Source: Mycogone perniciosa
Taxonomy: Eukaryota > Ascomycota > Sordariomycetes > Hypocreales > Hypocreaceae
Length of the DNA: 64,000 nt
Assembly (NCBI GenBank): GCA_025331125.1
Contig: JAOALB010000027.1
Location: 248,001 to 312,000 of the forward strand
Reading direction: 5' to 3'
Shown: positions 22,104 to 34,871 of the stretch, piece after piece
How positions within the stretch are numbered: position 1 is the stretch's first letter
Layout of the letters: every line of letters starts with the position of its first letter
The notes under the pieces: generated by a model
Databases searched by the model: none
What the model saw: only the letters and a program-made list of their open reading frames with translations
Told to the model about the DNA's origin: nothing
Translations under genes and position numbers: made by a program

Positions 22104-25100
22104 TTAGCTGGAGAGACTTCGCTTGTCGGAAAGATCTTCACGTGCAGTTGACACAGAGTCATCCTGCTCCTCCGGTTCCTCTAAGGACTCGGTTGGTTCT
22201 GCGGTCTCCATAATGGTCCTGGTTATGGCCTTCCTCTTGGTTGTTAGGGGCTCCCTCGTTGTGAATGAGCGGCCTTCCAAGCTCGGCCGCAGCAGACGCC
22301 GTTCGCTTTCCACTAGACGCCCCGAGGCCTTCGCCTCTACTTGAAGTGCTAGCTCTCGCTCCCGGTTCTTCTCAAGCAATGCACCTCCAAGTGTAGCACA
22401 CTTCAGGATGGTCTGGATGAGCTGGTTCTGCTGCAACGGCTTCGAGAGATACTCATCCATTTGGGCCTGGATACACTTCTCGCGGTCTCCCATCATTGCA
22501 TGTGCAGTTAGAGCGATAATAGGAGTCCTGTGCGTTCCCATGCCGCGCTCGTACTCCCGAATCTTACCTGTAGCTTCAAATCCTCCCTGCAGGATGTTAG
22601 TGGCCTAGGCTACCAATAATAGAAGGAAAGGAGAAGTGGAAAGCCAACTCGTCTCCAATTCGATACTTACCATGATGGGCATTTGAACATCCATGAGAAT
22701 GACATCAAACTTCTTTTGCTTGACAGCCTCGACAGCTTCCCAGCCGTTACCCACAACGGTTACAACGTGGTGATATTTCTCGAGAATCTTCACAGCCAGT
22801 CTCTGGTTGACAGTATTGTCTTCTGCTAGCAAAATCTCAAACGATTTGGTAATATCCGCAAGGGATGGTGTGGCCCTGTTCTCCAAAGCAGGGATCATGC
22901 CGTTACTGAGATCAATGAGTTTGCATGGTGTCGTCATGTACGAAGTGATACCCAAATCCAAGCAGGATTTCAGGCTAACATGAACGATGGGGGCCAAGAG
23001 AACAATAGGGAGATACTTGAAATCGTCCACTGCTCTCAACCTCCTTGCAGTGTCAATCGAGTCGACAATAATGGCGTCATACGGCAAGGCACCACCCTCC
23101 TTCAGGCGGGTGAGGGCCGAACTCTTCTCCGAATTGACAACAACAGGGTGCAGGCCGATTTCCTCTAACATTTCCCTGATTTCTGCACCAGAGCTCGATT
23201 GAGCCTTATCAACGAAGAGCACTTGGTGGCCACGGTAGGGTTTCAGAGCTTCCTGGATGCTTTCAGCATGCTCATCGGCCAGCTTCACTCGGCAAGTGAA
23301 GTGGAACTCGCTACCTTTTCCGGCCTCACTGTTCACCCACAAGTCACCACCCATGAGATTCACAAGGCGTTTTGAAATGGACAAGCCTAGACCAGTACCA
23401 CCAAACTTCCGTGTCATGGAGCCATCAGCCTGCTGGAATGTGTCGAAGATAAGATTGAGCTTGTCCTTGGCAATGCCAATTCCAGTGTCCTCCACGATAA
23501 ACTCGATGGCGTATTCTCCAGGTCCGACCTGCCCCTTATCCTCTTGCTCCTGGATGGTCAGGCTGACCTCGCCATGCTCAGTAAACTTAATAGCATTGCC
23601 CACGAGGTTCAGAATAATCTGCCTCAAACGGAATGAGTCACCAATGACGTAGTCCGGGACCGAACTATCAACCCTATAGGTGAGATCAAGGAATTTCTCG
23701 TTCGCTTTGACTGCCAGAGTCTTCAGTGCGTTGAAGACGGTACCTCGTAACGTATACGGGATCTCTTCAATAACCATTCTCCTGGCCTCGATCTTGGACA
23801 AATCCAAGATGTCGTCGATGATCGTTAGGAGACTGTTTGCAAGATCATTGACAATATTTAACATCTCTCGCTGATATTGTGTCAAGTCGGTGTCCAAGGT
23901 CAACTGAGTCATTCCGATAATTCCGTTCATGGGCGTCCGGATCTCGTGGGACATGTTGGCAAGGAACTCTGATTTAGTCTTATTGGCCAACTCGGCAGCT
24001 TCTCTGGCTTGCGTGTTCCTCTGAATACTGTCTCTGAGATTTGAAATCATCTGATTGATTTTCTTCTTCAGCTCGTCCATCTCGCCGGACGCTTCCACGT
24101 CGACAAGCTTGGTAAAGTCCCCGTCTGTAGCCAAGTTGGTAATATCAGAGAACGCTCGCACTTGCGTTGTCTATTTATCATTAGTATCACGGCACGGTGT
24201 CGTATTCCAAGGATCGACGATGAGTATGGGCCACTTACCAAATTGCTCGCCATGGTATTGACGTCCGTGGTAATTTCTTTCCAGCGACCATTCAGGCCAG
24301 CAACGTCAGCCTGGGCACCCATCTTGCCGTCGACACCGACATCCTTGGCTACACGCTGCACTTCGTAGCAGAAACTCGACAAGCGCGAAACCATGTTGTT
24401 GATGGTCTCTTTTAGGACTTGTATCTCGCCGCTTGCCTGGACTTCGATTGTTTGACTCATGTCTCCGTTCGCAATTGCCTGCGTGACTGCAGATATACTT
24501 CTAACCTGGTGAAACGTGTGGTGTTAGTTTTACCATACCGACCACTGTCCTAATCTGAGGTCAGCGCCAGATCACATACCTGCATGGTGAGATTCGAGGC
24601 CATGGTGTTGACATTTTCGGTTAGATCTTTCCATTTACCCTCAAGATTTGCAACTTGAGCTTGGCCACCCAGAGTTCCATCTGTGCCGACTTCTCGGGCC
24701 ACTTTGCTGACCTCAACGGCGAATGCACCTAGACGATCCACCATCTGGTTGATGGTGTTCTTCAGTTCCAAAATCTCTCCCTTGACCTCGACCCCAATCT
24801 TCTTGGTAAGATCACCCCTGGCCACGGCAGTGGTAACCTTGGCGATTTCACGCACTTGAGTCGTCAGATTCATGGCCATGCCGTTGACGTTCTCGGTGAG
24901 GTCTCTCCAAGTGCCTTCGACATCATGAACTGTTGCTTGACCGCCCAGGCGGCCCTCTGTTCCGACTTCTCTCGCAATCTTGGTGACTTCGCGGGCGAAT
25001 TGTTGTAGTTGGTCTACCATAGAGTTGATGGTTGACTTGAGCTCGAAGATTTCTCCCCTGCAGTCGGCTTGGACCTTCTGGGTAAGATCTCCCTTGGCGA

Positions 25101-26424
25101 CAGCTGTCGTGACCTTGATAATGTCGCGCACCTGGGTCGTCAAATTGTTGGCCATGGCGTTGACGTTGACAGTCAGGTCATTCCACATGCCCTGCACGCC
25201 CCCGACATCAGCCTGACCACCCAAAATACCCTCGGTTCCGACATCTCTGGCTACGCGTGTGACTTCGGATGCAAACGTTCGCAGTTGGTCCACCATGGTA
25301 TTGATGGTTTGTTGCAGTTGCAGGATCTCGCCTCTTGCTGGCCGCTCGATTTTCTTTGTCAAGTCACCATGGGCGACTGCAGTCGTGACGGAGGCGATCT
25401 CTCGCACTAGATGATGCCTGTGTCAGACTATAGTAACCTAGAGGTCTTTTCCTCCCACCCAAGTAGAGAGGAGCTCAGTTGAGGGGGTGCGTACCTTGAT
25501 CAGTGAGGTTTTGTGCCATGACGTTCACTATTGGTTGTATTGTCAGTTTTGCACACGGCAACTTGGCCGTAGGGGAGCGGATGCCATACCGTTGTCTGTC
25601 AATTCTTTCCATACACCATCTACGCCACCAATACGAGCCTGGCCACCAAGTAGACCCTCGGTACCGACCTCACGGGCGACACGAGAGACCTCACTGGCAA
25701 AGGTCTGCAGCTGGTCCATCATGGCATTGATGGTTCGCTTGAATGTTGTAATTTCGGGGTCCATTTCAACGCTGTTCATGCGGACCTTCATCGTTAGGTC
25801 ACCACGAGCAACAGCTGTGACAATCTCACCGATCTCGCGGAGGGCCTTTTGGAAGGCCTCGTTGGCCTTTTGGTGTTTCCATAATTCCCTCTCCAGTGTC
25901 GCAACACGCTCTTGCTCAAGTATCTCGAGGGCACGTTCCTGGAGCTGTTTCTGCTCAAGCAGCTGAGCGTTGACGCCAGCAAGCTCCTGGCGCTGGCTAT
26001 CTAGAAGCTTGGACTGGTCGACGACATGATCGTGCAGTCCTTGCAGCGCTTCCTTGGTCAGCTGGTGGGATACAAAAATCGGACTGTCCAAGCTACCTTC
26101 ATCAGCCTGGGACAACCTTGGCTCAGGGTGGCCATTGACGGGCGGTTCGGCATCATCGTTGAAGAGCGTGTCGTTGTCGTTGGACTCGTTTGGGGTCTCG
26201 GGCAGGACAGCAGCGGGCGAGGCCGATGCCCTACTCTCGAGCTGAGAAATCCGTAGGGCGAGTCTCTCAAGTTCAATTTCTAGGCTGCGTTTTGCAGGGG
26301 TCTCACGGCCCGGGAGTTTGATATTGGAGCAGAGCCCCGCAGATATCGACGAGGCAGAGGCCGGTTCGGGTGCGAGCGAGGCGATGAGCTCAGCAGCCGC
26401 AGCCAGAGCAGCGTCGTCGACCAT
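22104..26424 (-). CDS. nik1: Group III hybrid histidine kinase, osmosensing (Nik1/Os-1)
   Basis: Six exons: 26424..25590, 25527..25495, 25406..24580, 24505..24239, 24170..22671 and 22586..22104, all in phase, giving 1314 residues (family about 1300). It is a cytosolic sensor kinase upstream of the HOG MAP-kinase cascade and the known target pathway of dicarboximide and phenylpyrrole fungicides. A short N-terminal coiled coil is followed by a chain of about 90-residue HAMP repeats, each starting GD(L/M/F)T and containing VGTEG-LGGQA; six starts are visible, the last partial. The HisKA box has NMSHEIRTPMNG with the phospho-acceptor His near residue 729. The HATPase has NLVGNAIKFTEHG and GGTGLGLSI. 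The receiver has VILMDVQMP with the acceptor Asp near 1148, and ALTAHAM. Its intron splits the receiver, and the second exon (33 nt) lies inside a HAMP repeat. No lesion is seen. Confidence 0.96.
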
Positions 26425-29400
26425 CCCGGGCGGGGCAGGACTGCTCGGCCGCAGTCAGGCGACAAAAGGATGTTGTGGGGTTGGGTGAGGAGCTGAGGAG
26501 CGACAGGTGAGGATGAGGATGAGTGAGGAGGTGACGGAGGCGGAGGCGGAGGCGGGCGAGAAATTGTAGCAGTAGTTCGGCCAGGCGGGTCGAGATGGAA
26601 ATGGAGATCGAGACCAAGGCACCGGGACCTGAGATGGGCGAAGGAGACTCGGCTCGAGTAAGCGACGACAATCAACAAGGCATACGCAGGCGTCCGATCA
26701 TCATTTGGTGGCGTGGGTGAGAAGTCGGGACGGGAGGAGAAGGAGAGCGAGCAGACAGCCAGCGGCGGAGGGAGGCTGAAAGATTGGCTAGCGGCGACCG
26801 GAGTGGGAGAAGCACAACAAGTGCAAGAGATGCCTCGAGGCCCGTCCTGCGTTTGATAGACCGACCGAACCGATCACCGTGTCGCGGGAAAAGACGAGGC
26901 GAGAGCGTACACTGTGGGGGAGAGGAAAGCTTTAGAGGGGAGGACGAACTGGGAAAGGCTACTCCGTACAGAGGGATTCACAGGTCGACAGCATCGCCGC
27001 CCAGCGTCGAGGGAAATGGGACGTGGTGCAGGCGGAGTCGGCTAGGAGCGTGGTGAGAGCGAGTGAGAGAGGGAGGGAGGGTCTGGCTTGGAGCGGCTTG
27101 GAGCGTTCTCCCCTCCCCCTTGACCCTTGACCCTTGACCCTTGACCGGCTGTCCAAGCCTGGTGCGAAGCTGTCGGTACGTATTGCTGGCGTTGTCCAAG
27201 TATAGGTATACTTCGTACATGCGCCTGATGCAGCACTACCTGAGCGTGTCAGCCGGGACAAAGGAAATGCAAAGGCCTGCACCGTAACAATGCAAGTATC
27301 ACACTAACAGCCCACGACAGGCAGTCCATGGCCGTACAAAGTACGGAGTACGGAGCAGTACTACTCGTACTCGCAGCATCTTTCGCTCGTCCACTGAAGG
27401 CACTGACCATCCGCCTGTCCAGGACAGACTAGTGTGAAATACGAACTGGATCGATCGACTGTCCTTTGCGGCGTTAGTGCGGTCCTTGCGCGGTGGTGCG
27501 CCTCTTTCTTCTGTGGTTTAATATTCTGGCTGGTTGGGTTGGTGTGAATGCGGCTTTGATGAGTTAGTGCTGGAGGATAGCGTCCATAGTGTCCATAGTG
27601 CCCCAGTGGCAGTCGATTTCAGTGGATCACAGCGCCCCCGTCACATGGATGATGGCGGAGGCTGCTTGTGCTTGGCCCTCCCGCCTTTGCTTTTTGGCAC
27701 GTGGTTTTTTGCTTTGCCTTATGAATCTGTGCCAAAACCACCCCTGAGCGAGTGACACAGAAAGGATCCAGCACCATCAGCTGGTGGAAAAAGGGCTTCT
27801 TTATGGATGCTGGTTGCAGGCGACGGCTCTTGGTAGCATGCGACTCATTCGCTCGGTTGTCCACCATGCTATTACTACCTTGTTCGTGTATACGAAGTAC
27901 ACAGTACAGGCAGTAGTAGTAGCTAGTACTACTAACTAAACAACCAGGGGGAGCCAGCGCGTTTTTAGCAACTGTTACTAACTCGGACAGGCAGCCTTTG
28001 GTGTAAATTGCGGATCTTGAGCCGATTCGCACCGTGACGATACCAAGCCAAAACCACATTTGTACCTAATATACATGCCACTGATGCTGCTGGGCGCCTT
28101 TGCCCAACTACCTCGATATGAAGAAGCCCATCTTACGAAGTACGTAAAAAACCATATGTCGATTTGATCCCGCGATCACACAGAATGCCATGGTACGAGT
28201 ACGGAAACTATGCATATCTGCACCGCTTGGCTTGGCTTGTCCTCTCGGTCGAGTTTCCTTCAGCTACTCCGGACTGTCGTCGCTTTTGCCGTTTTTGCCA
28301 CTTGGGCTGACTGTAGCCACCATCTGCCATACATATGTATGTATACACTTCATCACAGCACTCCGTACGAGTAATAAGGAGTCGGTATGAGAGAGGGCAG
28401 CCATCCTTCGCCTGCTAATCAGAGCTGACGATGGACGCCTTCGCAGCTGTGGGCCTGCTGTAGTAGTGAGGTGAGCGTGCCCGTTGCGAGTTGGCTAACT
28501 GAGTACCCCGTTTGTTGTCTCACAGTCAAGGGCCATAAAAAAACACCTGCCTATGCTGTGTCTTGCATCGCATAATGGCGGCATCAACACTGATGGCATA
28601 CTTGCTTAGAAATTAGAGAGTGTTTTTTGGCCCGGGATATAGCACATACGGCAGTGTATGAATTACTCTTCAGGGTCAGGAAGCAAAGAATTGCTCCTGT
28701 ATCCATACGACTGCGCAACATACTCGGTACTCTCATAATGTCTGCTGGGTTGGCGCTGGCCGTTCTAGGAAGCCCTCCCCCGCAGCCCTCCTCGCATGTT
28801 CCTTGATTCATCTCGCCAGACGTTGGTTTTGTCTCATTGTATCCATCTACTCAGTACGAAGTACTTCGTACGTCTCCCTTCACAGTCCATCATCCATAAG
28901 CGCAAGACTTTCAACCCAGTTTCGTCATTACGTACTATGTACTACGAGTCCTGGTGCGAGTTTCGCACCGCCCCACACAGTACACAAAGTCCCCTTCGGC
29001 TTGTGACTGGCTGAAGCGGGTGCGTCAGGGGTGGGCGGCAGCCAGCCGCCGACGTCACTGGCGCCGTTGATTCGTTGGGGGAGTTTCATGCCTCACAGGC
29101 GAATCAGTATCTAGCGCGGCTCGATCCTAGGTACGGTTCGTCTAGTCTCCTTCAACAGTTGTATGTACGTACTCCGTACCTATGTACGAGTTGTGTAGCA
29201 TCAGATGGCCAGAAATCCAATGCAGCAAATGTCGACTCAAAGGGGCATTCTGTACTAAAGATACTGCTAATGCAATTTGCTTACCTCTATATCCATACCG
29301 GGAGAGTAACATCTAATTCTCAGGTTACACAAACTACTAATACCCTGCAACCCATCGTCACGGCACATCAAAGTTTATCGTCGATCCATATGTCTCTACA

Positions 29401-30638
29401 CCATGTTTCACCATGACAGGACCCTCCTCCAGGATCCGTTCAATATCTGGGGACTATCGGGGAATTGTCATCTCATCTCAAACTACTGCCATTCCTGGTA
29501 GTCTGTGCTACGAGTACTCGTTCGGTGTCTACTTCGTACAAGTATTACCTCGGCTCCAACCGCCGGCGACAACCCGTGTGTGAAATCCCGAGTCAGCCAT
29601 TGATGGTGATCAATGCGAGTTCCCGGTGGAGGAGATCGTTCTGGTCACACCTCAAAAAAAGTTCGTCTTGCCTGGCTGGGACCAAGACGCCACGTCTGGC
29701 CCAAGCTCAAAACTTATGACATCAAAACCTCTCCCGTTGGTGGAATCTCATTCACGACAACCTGAGCTGTTCTCCATAACGGCGGCAACAGAAAGGCTTT
29801 CGGTGAATACGCAATATCTTTGGCATATATTTTTTTTCTCGTTACGCTACCAATCACACAGACACCGAAAACTAGTGGCAACGCAGACATCCCGGTTCAT
29901 GGACAAAAGTCCTAGCCCCCTCCTCCCTGTATATCACCTAAGCTGACCAACTATTCGAAGCGGTATTACCAGTGCTCTCGCGAATTTCCGTCAAGACATA
30001 GATACATGGATTCCTCAATGGCCAAATCTGCCTGACGACGACCTGGAGCCAACCGTCCCCCCGCTCAAGACATTGGATGTGTGGTTCTCTCCATCCAGGT
30101 GGCGATAAGCTGCCATCAACATTAGGCGCCCAGCCTACAGGGTAATATGCAGCCGTAAGTCGTACAACGACGTGTCAACCGGGTCTGTCCCAGCAGATGC
30201 TGCAGCCAAATTGCCCAAACAAAGCATTTGGCGCTTGGCTAACAAGTCTCTGCACCTGTTCGGCGACCGTGGAAACCTGATGGAATGCTGCCTCTCGGGA
30301 TTATAATGCCCAACGCCGGGAGCACAACAGCACACATCTAGGACAATGAACGACCATGAAATTCATTGGCGTCAAGGACGTAAAAAAGAAACCGTCACGC
30401 AATTGTATACATCGGAATTAAAAATCACTACCCGAGCCTTCCAGGTTATATAGACCGGTGAAGACTCCCCAACCTGCCAATCTATGTGGCCCCGTTATAT
30501 ACACTCATGAGGGTATCTGGTGAAGGCCACGCTCATTTAAAACACCAAAAGAAATAAAGCATAGAAGCAAATATAGAGTCCCATATTCTCTTTACGATCC
30601 CCGGGTGACCTTGCCCTCCTTTTCCCCTGGTTGCTCTT
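26425..30638. other. Long (4.2 kb) spacer upstream of nik1
   Basis: The spacer lies between the nik1 start and the 3' end of the Munc13-like gene, both on the minus strand. The first 0.9 kb is purine-rich with an imperfect 7-bp CCCTTGA repeat at 27117-27146. The rest has many TACGAAGTAC/TACGGAGTAC motifs (27335-27375, 27890, 28137, 28195, 28362, 28853-28875, 29165-29190, 29510-29545). No supported gene was found on either strand. Confidence 0.5.
27117..27146. repeat. 7-bp tandem repeat (CCCTTGA)
   Basis: About four copies of CCCTTGA lie 0.7 kb upstream of the nik1 start, within a CT-rich stretch. Confidence 0.85.
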
Positions 30639-33600
30639 CTACCTTCTAGGCAGTAGGCTGTTCCGTCCAAATGGCGCTGCTCCAAAGCCGCCTCCAGTAT
30701 TCCATCCCTGATTCACGCTGTTCTTGACAATCAGTGCCGCGGCCGCCGTCGCCGCCTGTCGCTCCTTCTGGCGCTGCCTCTCCTTGAGGTAATTCGCCGC
30801 CTCAGGTCGCATGCGCAGGATCCGCAAGATCATATCATCGCTGGCATCCGCCTGCGCCTCGCGTCGTTTTTGCTCCTTAGCCTTGCGCATCGTGCCCAGG
30901 TTGCGGCTCATCATGATGCTCTTTCCGCGCCTTATGGTGCCCATACTAGCAAACGCGCCCGCGCCGCCGAGACTAGCCCCCAGTGTTGCTGGTGCTGAGA
31001 GTCGGTGTTGCTGTTGGCCTTGCTGGATTAGAGCCTGTTGAGCTCGCTGCGCCGATGCCGCGGCCATGCGCTCCGACTCTCGAATGAGATTGTTGGTGTC
31101 TTCAAAGTAAAAGAAGTTTACTGATGCCAGCTCGTGCCACTTAGGCGACTTCAGCACCTCTGCAGGCACACCAAGTTGCTCACCTGAGTGCTCATCCCTG
31201 GCGTTGAAGAACACAAAGAGCATCTCCAACCAGTGGTACACTATGTCGAGTTCTCTGCGTCCCAGGGGTTTCTGAACAGATGGCTTCTCAGACAGCGGCG
31301 GTACTAGGAGATTCTCGATGGTCATAAGCACTTCCTTCCACAGACGAGCCATGACCGCTATCATTGTAGCCGCCGTCAATGTCTGTTTCATTATGGCAAA
31401 ATTTTCGTCAAAATAAGCAAACAGATTAACGAGAGCACTCTCAATTTGGGATGGTGTCACTGGGGTGATAGTTGACGTTCGCTTCTTCCACAAGCTTGTG
31501 ATAGATGCTCCGACGCCACCAATACCCAGGAGAGCCCTCAGGGTATCGGTGGACAAGGTTTCGCTAATCTGGGCGGTAAGCTGCTTCAATTTTAGTATGG
31601 CTTTTACGGGGAGTCAGCGAGAGCATGTATACTGACCTTGTCTGTGATCTTTCGAACCATGTCCCTTTCGGTACGCTTCAGGTGCCGGAAGGCTTTCCCA
31701 AAGTGAAACAGGATATCATCTCGCTCGCCCTCCATACTGACTCTAATCAACAACCGTCCTTGGGAATCCAGATCAAGCCAAAACTCTCGAGGCAGATAAT
31801 CCCCAAAGTGGTTCGGATCCAACTTAAGGGACGTTCGACCCACATAATCGTGATCACCAATAGTATCATAGTCCCAGATGGTTGCAATGACATTGACAGG
31901 TCCCTGAACAGTGATTTCGAAGGACTCATCCCAACGGGGGTTAAGATTTCGATAAATGATACGTGTCTTGTGAAGACGCTTTTGGTATTCGTCACCAAAA
32001 ACGACATAGGGATCACTATACCCAGTGGGGTCGCAAGCCTTGAGGTCCTCGGCTTCCACCACTTTAATTGTGAATGTATACTTGTTTGGCTTTCTTGTCT
32101 TCTTCTTTGGGCCATCTTTCTTCTCGATCAATAGAGCGCACGCCTCAGAGTTCATGGCCTTTTCTAGCTTGTCAAGCTCCTGCATGGCATACTCAATGTT
32201 GTTGAGCTTAACAAAAGACTGTGTGTAACGATTAGCATGGTGCAAGAAACGAGACTATTCCCCCCCGCCACCTGACACATACCTCGGCATAAAATTGGAA
32301 TGGCTCGACCTTTTCCTTGTTGTTCCACGCATCACGAGCGTATTGCATCCACTTCTCCTGAGTGGACTGGGTTTGTGCAGCTAGTTCTTCCGCAGAAGGA
32401 CGGTCCATCTCTTTCGCAAATTGTTGGTCAACCACTTCACAGTAACGGCCAATTCCAGTCGAGAACATCCTCGAGAGGGCAGTCATGAATCGGGCATGAT
32501 GCTCCTCGTTGCCCCAGTCTAACTTGAATACTTGATCTACTGTTTGGTTAAAGAGCATAAACATGTCAATTATGGACACGCTATGCCGCTCTGAGTCCAG
32601 TGGTGTCTGCTCTGGACTCTCCGTGCGGACTTGAAATTGATCCTGCTTGGTTGCTTGATCAACGAAGTCGACCATTCTGTCTTCGGCAGACTTCACCCAG
32701 CGCCATACAAAATCAACAAGGAGATCCTCGATATTGAAGGCAAATGGCTCTCCAGGAAGGGACTCTTGGTGAATGCGGCGGATCTCTACCAACTCTCTGT
32801 ACAACTCGAAACCATCTTGGATATCGATTTCCGCGCCATTCTCACCAGCTCCCTGTATAATTATCTGGATAATGGCACCCGCGTCCTGCTCGAATCTGGG
32901 GAATACCTCGTGAACCAAAATGGATAACGGATCAACGCCCATGATAACGGATGCCTTCTTGTATCTCTTTCGGATTCGGTCGCATAATTTGGTCACCGAT
33001 TTGCCCAGTTGTACGACATGGCCAAAGTCCCATTCGTCTTTGCGCTCTGGTATTGACTTTTGCATTTGCTCGCGATAGATAGTCTCTGCTCTCTGGGCTA
33101 GGCGCTGGGCCAAATGCTGCTTGAATTCAGCCATTGCTTCGGGTCTTGGAGAAAACGTCGGATCGTCGCCAATATGGACCTCCAAGATGGACATGACAGG
33201 GCCGATGTTGGGAGGCTTCACATCATAGCAACCTTCCAGGAGATTATAGAGTTCATGCAGGAGCGCATCGTAGAGACTGTGAAGGGTGTGCTGGTACGCA
33301 GCAAAATCATGAATAGTCCAGCGACTCGGCTCCATGTCGATTAGAGACGTAGCGTACTGGTGTATATGTGGAGGCTTCCGTTGTTCTGATGATGGGGCTT
33401 TGACAGAGTCAAAGACGGCATCGAGATCCTCGGGAACTATTTGCCGCTCTAGAAAATTGCGCGCAGTTGCTTCAAGGAGAACAATGAGTCGTGAAAACTG
33501 TGGAATCCTCCACCGAACACAGAGCTCAGTCATCAATTCCGTGGATTGCTTTGACAATGGCTGATAGTCCATGTTGGGGTCGACATGAATGGCATCGAAT

Positions 33601-34871
33601 GACATTGCTTGCTGAAGGATATATTTATAAAACGCCCTGGGGTCTGCTGGAGTGAAGGTGTAGATTGTTTCTTCCACAGCTCTGATGCTGCTCGATTCGC
33701 TAATGGCTAACGTGCTGAGGCTAATCGAATCAAACGCAAAAGCCTCACCTTCGGCAGAAATTGCGCGGCTTAGATCTGCATAAGCCTGGTCCTCTCCAAA
33801 CATAGACTGTGGCCGGCCGGGCAACGGCTTGTCCATCGGACCGGTTTTGGTCTTTGCCAACTCTGGCTTGGCGGTCAGGATATCCAACATCATTTGCGAA
33901 AGTTGAGAAGCCTCCGACTTCTTCCATTCACTAAAGGCATCCTCGACGTCAAAGTCATGGCTGGCCAGGGCGCCGGTCATATTTGCGTTGAGTCGGTGCT
34001 GGTAGGACTTGAGGTCCTTGAGAGCAGCTTCCTCCGTCCAAACCTGCCGATGCTCGTTGATTTCTGCCTGAACGTCGGAGAGACTCAGGCCAAAGATGTT
34101 TGCAACTACCTGCACCATGGGCATGTCTTTGACTTCGTAACTTAAAGGCACAATGACTTCCACCGTGGTACCGGTGCCATCAGATCCATTACTAACCAGA
34201 TCCTGATCATTTCTGAGCAGTTTACTCTCCAATGTGCTGAGCTTGGACATGAGCTCCGGCCGATCTCGATCATGGCCGTGATCTCGTAGAATGCTTGAAG
34301 AGAGCCTAACAAACATGGCAAGGTGGCGATCTGGGAGCAACTTCCACGAATCATCGTCGGGAGCCTTCCCCTTTTGTGCAGCCTTGGTCGCCGAGGAGTA
34401 AAACATGAGAACCAGGGGCTCAAACTTCCTTTCCTTATCAATTGTTTTTCGGAAGCTCTTTTCAGAAAAGGCCATGTATGCTTCAGCAAAGCTCCTTTTG
34501 ACCACCGCATCACTATAGCCCGGTAGGAACTCGCTGCCCCTCAGAACACCGCCCACACGGTCGAGGAGGGCGGCGGCGAAGTTGTGGGGGAGCTTGAGGC
34601 TTGTGGAATTTCCCGCAACGTATTCTTGGACCAGCTGGCCGACACTCGTATGCGATCGAGCAGGCTGCTTCGGAGCAGGGACATATTGTTTTCGCCTGGC
34701 CTTGGGTTGCAGGAGGTAGTGGAGGTAGGCGGTGCGTAAGGCGAAGCTCCGGGCCTCCTCGTGCTCAACCATATGCTGTGCCGTAGATTGTGGTCGTGTC
34801 CTTCCCATGTCCTTGCTACTATTATTGAGCCGCCGACTGGGTTGATATGACCGACGCGAAGCTGACGACAT
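30639..34871 (-). CDS. C2 / Munc13-homology (DUF810-like) protein
   Basis: Exons are 34871..32283, 32218..31637 and 31583..30639 (acceptor alternatives CAG one codon apart), giving about 1371 residues. The protein resembles fungal Munc13-like proteins (S. pombe Git1/Ync13 group), which act in exocytosis, endocytosis or nutrient signalling at the plasma membrane. The long N-terminal part is helical with an MHD1-like region around 600-800. A C2 domain at about 908-1010 shows NKYTFTIKVVEAEDLKACD, then GYSDPYVVF, NPRWDESFEI and WDYDTIGDHDYVG; its aspartates (near 926 and 932, and WDYDTIGDHD) fit Ca2+-dependent lipid binding. An MHD2-like helical region follows, and the end is alanine/glutamine/arginine-rich. 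The ATG at 34871 opens MSSASRRSYQPSRR; no upstream in-frame ATG was found. Both introns keep phase 0. Confidence 0.88.
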
